From positions 4,860,001 through 4,924,000 of the forward strand of contig NC_012796.1 of NCBI RefSeq assembly GCF_000010665.1: DNA of 64,000 nucleotides, given 5' to 3'. This document shows, piece after piece, positions 56,923-64,000 of this stretch; position 1 is the first letter of the stretch; every line of letters begins with the position of its first letter. Under the pieces are notes generated by a model. The model had not been told where the DNA came from. It saw only the letters and a list, made by a program, of their open reading frames with translations, and ran no database searches. A program made the translations under genes and the position numbers. The DNA comes from Solidesulfovibrio magneticus RS-1 (GTDB taxonomy: Bacteria; Desulfobacterota; Desulfovibrionia; Desulfovibrionales; Desulfovibrionaceae).

Positions 56923-57654
56923 ATGGCCGATCCGGCAAGGGAGCGTCTGAGGTTCGTGCAGCTTGTCACCGTGGCCGGACCGCCTTCGTCGGGCAAGACG
57001 TCGGTATTGCTCAAGCTTGCCGCCGTGCTGGGCCGCCAAGGCAGACGCCTGGGCGTGGTCAAGTTCGACTGTCTGACCGGCCGCGACAAGGACGTCTTCG
57101 ACGCCGCCGGCATCCCCTGCGCCGCCGGCCAGTCCGGGGCGCTGTGCCCGGACCATTTCTTCGTCTGCAACGCCTCCGATGCCCACGCCTGGGGCCTGTC
57201 CCGGGGCCTCGACGTGCTGGCCGTCGAAAGCGCCGGCCTGTGCAACCGCTGCGCCCCCCACGTCGAAGGGGCGCTGGCCGTGTGCGTCGTCGACAACCTC
57301 TCGGGCATCGACACCCCGGCCAAGATCGGCCCCATGCTGCGCCTGGCCGACGTGGTGGCCGTCACCAAGGGCGACGTGGTCTCCCAGGCCGAGCGCGAGG
57401 TCTTCGCCTTCCGCGTGCGCCGGGCCAATCCCCGGGCCACGGTGCTTTTCGTCAGCGGCCTCACCGGCCAGGGAGCCGAGGCCCTGGCCCACGTGGTGGC
57501 CGGCGCGCCGGCCACGCCCAGCCTCGACGGGGCCAGCCTGCGCTTCACCATGCCCGCCGCCGTGTGCTCCTACTGCCTGGGCCAACGCAAGATCGGGACC
57601 GACCACCAGATGGGCAACGTGCGCAAGATGGACTTTCCCCGGGAGCCGGCATGA
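56923..57654 (+). CDS. HypB/CobW-like GTPase, first gene of a three-gene set
   Basis: A 243-residue P-loop protein. Walker A is GPPSSGKTS (19-27), an acidic switch-like segment VVKFDCLTGRDKDVFDAAG follows, and the base-specificity motif is VTKGD (147-151). It carries paired cysteines at CNRC (107-110) and CSYC (215-218), suggesting metal or cluster binding as in HypB/CooC-type maturases. No membrane segment. Its stop overlaps the start of the ATPase gene (ATGA). It likely delivers or inserts a metal or cofactor, with a role near the hydrogenase and formate dehydrogenase genes inferred from position only. Confidence 0.7.
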   Translation: MADPARERLRFVQLVTVAGPPSSGKTSVLLKLAAVLGRQGRRLGVVKFDCLTGRDKDVFDAAGIPCAAGQSGALCPDHFFVCNASDAHAWGLSRGLDVLAVESAGLCNRCAPHVEGALAVCVVDNLSGIDTPAKIGPMLRLADVVAVTKGDVVSQAEREVFAFRVRRANPRATVLFVSGLTGQGAEALAHVVAGAPATPSLDGASLRFTMPAAVCSYCLGQRKIGTDHQMGNVRKMDFPREPA

Positions 57655-58649
57655 CCAGTACGTACCCGACCTTTGCCGCCATTTGGGAGGCGCTGCCCCC
57701 AGCCCGGGATTTCTTCGCCGCCCAGGGCCTGCCCATGCCCGCCCCCAAAGCCGCCCCGGCCGACTACTTCGCCGCCCTGTCCCCGGACGCCCTGGCCGAG
57801 GTCGGCACGGACGCCGCCACACTCTCCGCCCGGTTCGCGGATTTTCTCGCCGCCCTGCCGCGCCTTCGGGCCGACGCGCCGCGCGTCGCTTCCCTCACCG
57901 TGCGCGGCGGCACGGGCAAGGACGGCCGGCCCGAACACTTGGACCTGACGCTTTGCCCCGGCGACGTGGCCGCCCTGGTCGGCCCCACCGGCTCGGGCAA
58001 GAGCCGCTTTTTGGCCGACGTCGAATGGCTGGCCAACGGCGACACCCCAACGGGCCGCCGGGTGCTCCTGGACGGCAAGACCGCCGACGCCGCCGGCCGG
58101 CTGGCCGCTTCCGGGCGGCTGGTGGCCCAGCTGTCCCAGAACATGCATTTCGTCATGGACCTGACCGTGCGCGAATTTCTCGTCGCCCACGCCGAAAGCC
58201 GGCTTCTGGCCGACGCCCCGGCCGCCGCCGAGGCGGTGGAGGGCCTCGCCAACGAACTGGCCGGCGAACCCTTCGGCCCGGACACGGCGCTCACCGCCCT
58301 GTCCGGCGGCCAGAGCCGGGCGCTCATGATCGCCGACGTGGCCCGGCTGTGCGCCTCGCCCATCGTGCTGGTGGACGAGATCGAAAACGCCGGCATCGAC
58401 CGTCGAAAAGCCATTTCACTCCTTACCGGCAGCGGCAAGATCGTGCTCATGGCCACCCACGATCCGCTCCTGGCCCTGACCGCCGGCCGCCGGCTGGTCT
58501 TTGCCGCCGGAGCCGTGGCCGCCGTCATCGCCACCAGCCCCGAGGAACACGCGTCCCTGGCCGCCCTGGCGCAGGCCGACGCCAAGCTCGCCGCCCTGCG
58601 CGACTCCCTGCGCCGGGGCGGTTCCCTGTGTTTTTCCCAGGAGAAATGA
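57651..58649 (+). CDS. ABC-type ATPase with an extra N-terminal domain, no cognate permease
   Basis: A 332-residue protein. Residues 1-70 form a helical domain (TFAAIWEALPPARDFFAAQGLPM) not found in ordinary transport ATPases. The ABC core has Walker A GPTGSGKS (111-118), a Q-loop at about 160, signature LSGGQ (217-221), Walker B IVLVDEIENAG (238-248) and the H-loop ATHDP near 270. All motifs are intact. The downstream partner is a solute-binding-like protein, but no permease gene is nearby. ATGA overlaps tie it to the GTPase gene, and the next gene starts 2 bases after its stop. Confidence 0.75.
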   Translation: MTSTYPTFAAIWEALPPARDFFAAQGLPMPAPKAAPADYFAALSPDALAEVGTDAATLSARFADFLAALPRLRADAPRVASLTVRGGTGKDGRPEHLDLTLCPGDVAALVGPTGSGKSRFLADVEWLANGDTPTGRRVLLDGKTADAAGRLAASGRLVAQLSQNMHFVMDLTVREFLVAHAESRLLADAPAAAEAVEGLANELAGEPFGPDTALTALSGGQSRALMIADVARLCASPIVLVDEIENAGIDRRKAISLLTGSGKIVLMATHDPLLALTAGRRLVFAAGAVAAVIATSPEEHASLAALAQADAKLAALRDSLRRGGSLCFSQEK

Positions 58650-58651
58650 CC

Positions 58652-59872
58652 ATGCCCCAGCTCCCCGACCTCGCCCTGCCCGTGACCCGCTTCCTGGCCG
58701 CCCATCCCGCCGCCCGGGGTGTGCTGGCCGAACTGGGCATCACGGCCGCCACCGACGCCGAATTCCTGGCCAGCGCCGCGCCCTTTTTGTCCATGGCTTC
58801 GCTGCTGTCCGTCTCGGGCCTGTCCGCCCCGCTTTTCGCCGAAGCGCTCCACGCCGCCGCCGACCGACCCGCGCCCGGCATGACGCCGCTTTTCTGCGAC
58901 GGCTGGAACCCGCTCTCCCCGGGCCTGCGCCTGTTTTTGAGCCTGCCCTGCCCGCTCAAGGCCCCCATGGGCATCGCTCTGGAAAATCTGCGCGAATCCC
59001 TGCCACCAAGCGCGCCCTGGCCGCGCATCTTCATGGACAGCTGCGGCAAGCATACCCTCAACGATCTGGCCTCGGAGCTCTCGCGCCCCGAAGAAGTGCC
59101 GGACATGATCGTGTCGGCCGGCCTCAACGGCTTTCTTTCCAAAAGCTTCCGCGACCGCTTCGCCGACGGCGACCTGCTGGCCCGGCTGCCCCAGGACATG
59201 AACACGGCCCTGGCCGAGGCCGGGCTGGCCGACCCGCGCGGCGTGTGCCGCATCTACGCCGTCAATCCGCTGGTCATGGTGGCCGTGCCCTCGCGCCTGG
59301 GCGGCCTGCCCGTGCCGCGCTCCTTCGACGACCTGCTTAATCCGGCCTATGCCGGCAAGATCGGCCTGTGCGGCCCGCCCGAGACGGCCGGCGATTCCAC
59401 CCTGCTGCTGCATATCCGCCTGCGCCACGGCCTGGACGCCCTGGCCGCCCTGGGACGATCCATGGTCTGCGACACCCACCCGGCCCAGGTCTTCCGCCCG
59501 GCCCCGGGCACGGACGCGCCGCCCATCGCCGTCATGCCGGCCTTTTTCGCCAACGCCGCCCCGCGCCAAGGCGATGTGGAAATCATCTGGCCCGAGGACG
59601 GAGCCCTGGTGTCGCCGCTCTTCGTCATGGTCAAGGCCACGGCCAAAAAAGCCGTCACGCCCCTGCTCGATCTGTTCCTGGGCCGGGAAGCGGCGGCCAT
59701 CTGCGCCGGCGCGGCCCTGCCGCCGACGCTGCCCGCCACGGGAGGCGGCATGCCGGCCGGCAAACGCCTGCGGTTTATCGGCTGGGACGTGCTGGAAAGC
59801 CGCGACCTCGGACCGCTCATCGCCGAATCCGGCGCGGCCTTCGCCACGGCGTACTACGAGCAGCATCGGTAA
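58652..59872 (+). CDS. Solute-binding-protein-like gene without a signal peptide
   Basis: A 406-residue protein. The N-terminus MPQLPDLALPVTRFLAAHPA, with ARGVLAELGIT, looks like a DUF1858/ScdA-N-type module, related in layout to the start of the preceding ATPase. From about residue 75 it reads like an extracellular iron/thiamine-type solute-binding protein: NPLVMVAVPSRLGGLPVPRS, FDDLLNPAYAGKIGLCGPPE and MPAFFANAAPRQGDVEIIWP. No signal peptide, lipobox or TM helix precedes it, so it should be cytoplasmic. AGGAG eight bases upstream sets the ATG; an overlapping ATG at 58646 is too close to it. Role unknown. Confidence 0.7.
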   Translation: MPQLPDLALPVTRFLAAHPAARGVLAELGITAATDAEFLASAAPFLSMASLLSVSGLSAPLFAEALHAAADRPAPGMTPLFCDGWNPLSPGLRLFLSLPCPLKAPMGIALENLRESLPPSAPWPRIFMDSCGKHTLNDLASELSRPEEVPDMIVSAGLNGFLSKSFRDRFADGDLLARLPQDMNTALAEAGLADPRGVCRIYAVNPLVMVAVPSRLGGLPVPRSFDDLLNPAYAGKIGLCGPPETAGDSTLLLHIRLRHGLDALAALGRSMVCDTHPAQVFRPAPGTDAPPIAVMPAFFANAAPRQGDVEIIWPEDGALVSPLFVMVKATAKKAVTPLLDLFLGREAAAICAGAALPPTLPATGGGMPAGKRLRFIGWDVLESRDLGPLIAESGAAFATAYYEQHR

Positions 59873-59881
59873 GCGGGGGGG

Positions 59882-59962
59882 AATGCCTCCGGCGGCCAGG
59901 AGAGGCGCTGCCTCTCCTGGACCTCTCCGCCGGGGGCCTGAGGCCCCCGGACCCCCCAAATG
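59882..59962 (+). repeat. Extended REP-like repeat, copy 13
   Basis: AATGCCTCCGGCGGCC, then the palindrome AGGAGAGGCGCTGCCTCTCCT and a second one GGGGGCCTGAGGCCCCC, ending GGACCCCCC. Two palindromes follow one head. It lies between convergent operons and could act as terminator for both. Confidence 0.78.
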
Positions 59963-60031
59963 GGTAAAGGGGGTTAGGGTGGAAATTGGCGTTCTGGGGG
60001 GCGGGGAATATCGTTGCTCAGGCGACCGCAG

Positions 60032-60553
60032 TCAGGGCGCGGCCCCGGCACAGGCCAGGGCAGCCCGGCGACGCCTGGCCGCGCATAGCCGGCCAAGCGC
60101 CTGTGGGTCGTGGAGAAATAGCGCTCCGGCCGGGCACACGGCCTGGCAGGCCGGACCGGACGGCCGGCCGGCGCACAGGTCGCACTTTCCGGCAACCTTG
60201 CGTCCGGGCAGGGAGGCCAGCGGCAGCATGTCCATGGCCCCCACCGGACAGGCGGCCAGACAGGCCTTGCAGCCGGTGCAGGCGGCCGTGTTCACGGCCA
60301 CGGACCGGCCGTCGGAATACAGCGCTCCGGTCGGGCAGGCGGCGGCGCAGGGCGCAGCCTCGCACTGGCGGCACTGGACAGGCACGGCCAGCCCGCCGTC
60401 GCGCACCACGGTCAGGCGCGGGGCAAAGGCCGCGCCGGCCTCGGCGGCCCGGCCCGGATCTTCCCCAGTGGCGGCATGGGCCAGGGTGCAGGCGATCTCG
60501 CAGGCCCGGCAGCCGATGCAGCGCTCAGCGTCGGCCAGAACCATGGCGTGCAT
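60032..60553 (-). CDS. hycB: HycB/HydN-like four-cluster ferredoxin subunit
   Basis: A 173-residue cytosolic electron-transfer protein. Four cysteine groups are visible: CIGCRACEIAC, CRQCEAAPCAAACPTGAL, CTGCKACLAACPVGAM and CDLCAGRPSGPACQAVCPAG. Together they bind four [4Fe-4S] clusters, as in the HycB subunits of HDCR and formate-hydrogen lyase. The ATG shares a base with the hydrogenase stop (TGATG), so it is translated with it. It would carry electrons between formate dehydrogenase and hydrogenase. Last gene of the minus-strand cluster. The symbol reflects family, not an experiment. Confidence 0.9.
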   Translation of the reverse strand: MHAMVLADAERCIGCRACEIACTLAHAATGEDPGRAAEAGAAFAPRLTVVRDGGLAVPVQCRQCEAAPCAAACPTGALYSDGRSVAVNTAACTGCKACLAACPVGAMDMLPLASLPGRKVAGKCDLCAGRPSGPACQAVCPAGALFLHDPQALGRLCAARRRRAALACAGAAP

Positions 60554-61980
60554 CAGTCGTGCCCGCCCTTGGCCGCCCCGCCGTAGACCGTGTGCAGCAG
60601 CTCATGGGAGCGGTGGGACAACGGCCGCTCCAGAAAGGCTGCATAGAGTTCGGTGACGGCCGGGTTGGCGTGGGCGGCGCGCACGGGCAAGGCCCGGTCG
60701 TGATTGCCAAGCGCCTGACGCCGGGCGGCCACGGCGGCGGCCACGTCCACGCCGGGCAGGAGCTTGGGCGTGCCGCCGCCGGCCACGCAGCCGCCCGGGC
60801 AGCACATCACTTCCATGAACTGGAAATCGGCCGTTCCGGCGGCCACGGCTTCCAGCAGCGGCCCCACGTTGGCCAGCCCCGAGACCGTGACGGCGGCCAG
60901 CTTGTTGCCGGCCAGCTCGAACTCGGCCCGGGCGACGCCGGGACCGGCCGGGGTAAAGACGATGCCCGATTCCGGACCGGCCGTTTCCCGGCCTTCGCCG
61001 CAAAGGGCCACGGCCGTGCGCAGGGCCGCTTCCATGACCCCGCCCGTGGCCCCGAAGATGACGCCGGCCCCGGAATAGCGGCCCAGGGGCGCGTCAAAGG
61101 GTTCGCCTGGCAGGGCGGCGAAGTCGATGCCGGCCTCCTTGAGCCAGGCGGCCAGCTCGGTCACGGTGACCACCGCGTCCACATCGGCCAGGGCAGCCGG
61201 CCCCGAGCGCAGTTCCGGCCGGGCCGCCTCGTGCTTCTTGGCCGTGCAGGGCATGACCGAGACGCTGGCCACGGCGGCCGGATCGAAACCGTCCAGGGAC
61301 GCGGCGTAGCTCTTGAAAAGCGCCCCGGCCATCTGCTGGGGCGACTTGCAGGACGACAGGTGGGGGGTCAATTCCGGCCAGGCCGTTTCCACATGGCGCA
61401 CCCAGGCCGGGCAGCAGGAGGTGAAAAGCGGCAGCCGGCCGCCCTCGGCGATGCGGGCCAGCAGTTCGGCGCTTTCCTCCATCACCGTGACATCGGCGGC
61501 AAAGGTGGTGTCGTAGACCACGGCAAAGCCCAGGCGGCGCAGGCCGGCGGCCAGTTTGCCCGGGGTAAGCGAGCCCGGAGCCAGCCCGAATTCCTCGGCC
61601 AAGGTCACCCGCACGGCCGGGGCGCACTGGACCATGGCCACCCGCGAGGGATCGGCGACCAAGACCTTTGCCGCATCGAGATCGCACCGGGCATGGGCGG
61701 CGAAGACCGGGCCGGCCGCCTCGGACGCGCCCCGCTGCCGCCGGATGGCGGCAGGATCATGGGCCGGCTCGTCAAAGGGCGCGGCAAAGGCGCAGCAGAC
61801 CTGCACGCACTGGCCGCACAGCACGCAGCGCTCGGCGTCGATGGTCTGGGCCTGGCCTTGCGGCCCCGTGACGGCCCCAACAGGACACACCTCGGCGCAA
61901 CGGCGGCAGCCCGTGCACAGGTTCGGGTCAATGGCAATGACGGGGGCAACACCGGGGGCGATGACGGGACGGGCGCTCAT
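60553..61980 (-). CDS. hydA: [FeFe] hydrogenase catalytic subunit (HydA2-like)
   Basis: A 475-residue hydrogenase. Two ferredoxin-type [4Fe-4S] motifs sit at 22-32 and 52-62 (CTGCRRCAEVCPVG, CVLCGQCVQVC). The H-cluster domain has L1 FTSCCPAWV with proton-relay Cys189 and ligand Cys190, L2 SVMPCTAKKHEA with Cys245, and L3 MEVMCCPGGCVAGGGTP with Cys394 and Cys398. All catalytic residues are present. There is no signal peptide, so it is cytoplasmic, and its 49 kDa size and two N-terminal clusters match HydA2 of HDCR. Its ATG overlaps the hycB stop upstream, and its stop overlaps the next hycB start. Confidence 0.95.
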   Translation of the reverse strand: MSARPVIAPGVAPVIAIDPNLCTGCRRCAEVCPVGAVTGPQGQAQTIDAERCVLCGQCVQVCCAFAAPFDEPAHDPAAIRRQRGASEAAGPVFAAHARCDLDAAKVLVADPSRVAMVQCAPAVRVTLAEEFGLAPGSLTPGKLAAGLRRLGFAVVYDTTFAADVTVMEESAELLARIAEGGRLPLFTSCCPAWVRHVETAWPELTPHLSSCKSPQQMAGALFKSYAASLDGFDPAAVASVSVMPCTAKKHEAARPELRSGPAALADVDAVVTVTELAAWLKEAGIDFAALPGEPFDAPLGRYSGAGVIFGATGGVMEAALRTAVALCGEGRETAGPESGIVFTPAGPGVARAEFELAGNKLAAVTVSGLANVGPLLEAVAAGTADFQFMEVMCCPGGCVAGGGTPKLLPGVDVAAAVAARRQALGNHDRALPVRAAHANPAVTELYAAFLERPLSHRSHELLHTVYGGAAKGGHD

Positions 61981-62564
61981 CTTCCTTCCTCCCGCGCGCC
62001 GGACGCGGCGGCGGCCATGGCCCGGGCGGCGGCCAAGAGCCGAACGCGGCGCACCTCGCCCGGTATGACCAGGGACAAGGCCCCGGCCGGGCAAGCCCCC
62101 ACGCAGGCCGGGCCGGCCGGCCGCTCGCGGCACAGGTCGCACTTGCTGGCCAGCCAGGCCGGTTCCTCGACAAAGCCGCCCGGCACGGCCGGATCGGGCA
62201 CGCGGCGCAACACGGGCCGGCCGTGATCCTGGACCTCGGCCATGGCCATGGCCCCGACCGGACACACGGCCAGGCAGGCCTTGCAGCCGATGCAGCGGGC
62301 CGGTTCGACCACCACGCCCGAGGCGTCGCAGCGCACGGCGGCGGTAGGGCACACGGCGGCGCAGGGCGCGGCCTCGCAGTGGCGGCAGGCCACGGGGGCC
62401 GCGGTCCCTGCCTCGCGCACGAGATAGAGCCTGGGGACCGGGGGCCGCGTCAGGCTGCCCACGGTGGCCCCGGCCGCCATATGGGCGGCGGCGCAGGCCA
62501 GTTCACAAGCCCGGCAGCCAATGCAGGCCCCAGGCGTCACACTCACAAATGGCCTCAATCCCAT
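61977..62564 (-). CDS. hycB: HycB/HydN-like four-cluster ferredoxin subunit, first copy
   Basis: A protein of 195 residues with four [4Fe-4S] motifs: CIGCRACELAC, CRHCEAAPCAAVCPTAAV, CIGCKACLAVCPVGAM and CDLCRERPAGPACVGACPAG. It is a paralogue of the downstream subunit, with an insertion of about 25 residues before the fourth motif. The start is the ATG at 62564 (GGGAAG upstream); a GTG three codons earlier is possible. ATGA overlap links it to the hydrogenase. Before the IS insertion, the formate dehydrogenase frame would have ended at a TAG one base before this ATG. Confidence 0.9.
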   Translation of the reverse strand: MGLRPFVSVTPGACIGCRACELACAAAHMAAGATVGSLTRPPVPRLYLVREAGTAAPVACRHCEAAPCAAVCPTAAVRCDASGVVVEPARCIGCKACLAVCPVGAMAMAEVQDHGRPVLRRVPDPAVPGGFVEEPAWLASKCDLCRERPAGPACVGACPAGALSLVIPGEVRRVRLLAAARAMAAAASGAREEGR

Positions 62565-62590
62565 ACTATTCACTTCCCACCTCGCTTACC

Positions 62591-62642
62591 CCCATTCCCC
62601 CTTTCGGGGGGTCCGGGGGGATCATCCCCCCGGCCGCCGGAG
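62591..62642 (-). repeat. REP-like repeat interrupted by the IS110 element, copy 14 (main part)
   Basis: In minus orientation: CT CCGGCGGCC, then GGGGGGATGATCCCCCC and GGACCCCCCGAAAGGGGG. The missing head AAGATGC lies on the far side of the insertion (63799 onward). Joining them restores AAGATGCCTCCGGCGGCC, the consensus head. Confidence 0.85.
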
Positions 62643-62676
62643 CAACGGTGTTCTGAGTCAACCGATAATCAGGGAT

Positions 62677-63772
<1,096 letters not shown>

Positions 63773-63796
<24 letters not shown>

Positions 63797-64000
63797 AGGC
63801 ATCTTCTCTTCTTCTTCGCTCTTCTCAATAGCCACGGCGCAAGCCTTGAACGACGGCGTGCCGGCCACGGGGTCGGCCTCGGCCGTGGTCAGGGCGTTGG
63901 CCGGGGATTCGGTGAAATGGAAGGTCATGAAGACCAGGCCGGGCGGCACGCGGCGGGTGACGCGCGCCCGGGCCGTAGCCTCACCCCGGCGCGAGCGCAG
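63773..64000 (-). CDS. fdhF: Formate dehydrogenase (molybdopterin) catalytic subunit, C-terminal part
   Basis: The last 75 codons of a gene that runs off the window. The text LRSRRGEATARARVTRRVPP, GLVFMTFHFTESPANALTTA and DPVAGTPSFKACAVAIEK is the molybdopterin-dinucleotide-binding domain of FdhF/FdhA-type formate dehydrogenases. The final nine codons after GluGluGluGlu-Lys include IS sequence (MPCMFPHRG). Without the IS the frame would run through the repeat to a TAG one base before the hycB ATG. First gene of the formate dehydrogenase-hydrogenase cluster on this strand. Whether it is a Sec or Cys enzyme is outside the window. Confidence 0.87.

Overview
This window is high-GC (roughly two-thirds G+C by eye) bacterial chromosome. 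Gene content and order point to a sulfate-reducing member of the Desulfovibrionales, most like the Solidesulfovibrio / Desulfovibrio magneticus group: sahR-ahcY with a SahR-type operator, the sppA-rpsA pair, a Desulfovibrio-type trimeric porin, DUF169 and AmmeMemoRadiSam genes, an [FeFe] hydrogenase and a formate dehydrogenase. Genus-level placement is inference. No rRNA, tRNA, CRISPR array or phage block was seen.

Layout. 1-7.5 kb: a Fur-family regulator, a SulP anion transporter behind a GntR-like palindrome, a ROK fructokinase, a CgeB-like glycosyltransferase behind a perfect 20-bp hairpin, and small membrane, methyltransferase and DUF169 genes. 7.7-14.4 kb: LysM and vWA-OmpA envelope proteins, an M16C peptidase, an SH3 lipoprotein and an MBL hydrolase. 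14.4-18.2 kb: glycogen genes glgB and malQ. 18.3-28.3 kb: hydrolases, sppA-rpsA, rimO, rdgB, a lipoprotein, a HAD phosphatase and a geranylgeranyl-reductase-like flavoprotein. 28.5-36.2 kb: a PP-loop enzyme, a HEPN/MNT toxin-antitoxin pair, recA, alaS, a chloramphenicol-acetyltransferase-like gene and an orphan hicB. 36.3-40.8 kb: glmS, a cell-wall amidase and pyrF, all on the minus strand. 41.2-47.7 kb: an AmiS/UreI-like channel with a porin behind a sigma-54-like site, prfC, and a MEMO gene overlapping a radical-SAM-like gene that lacks the cluster cysteines. 47.8-56.8 kb: a hybrid histidine kinase, a receiver protein, a decayed ChpB/MazF toxin, an AT-rich foreign gene, sahR-ahcY, a diguanylate cyclase and trmO.

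56.9-64 kb holds the most interesting material. Three overlapping plus-strand genes encode a GTPase, an ABC-type ATPase and a solute-binding-like protein with neither signal peptide nor permease. They converge on a minus-strand cluster: the C-terminus of a molybdopterin formate dehydrogenase (running off the window), a HycB-like four-cluster Fe-S protein, an [FeFe] hydrogenase and a second HycB-like protein. That is the subunit set of a hydrogen-dependent CO2 reductase (HDCR) or soluble formate-hydrogen lyase. An IS110-family element has inserted between the formate dehydrogenase and hycB, inside a copy of an intergenic REP-like repeat found more than ten times in this window. Its non-coding left end shows a readable bridge RNA: a target loop whose two guides match the interrupted repeat, a donor loop whose guides match the element's own ends, and a CT core at both junctions.

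Two repeat families recur: a REP-like element starting GCCTCCGGCGGCC followed by a G/C-rich palindrome, usually just past stop codons, and a long AAACCCC-T-run/A-run-GGGG hairpin (two copies). Long antisense reading frames are common because of the GC content and were discounted.
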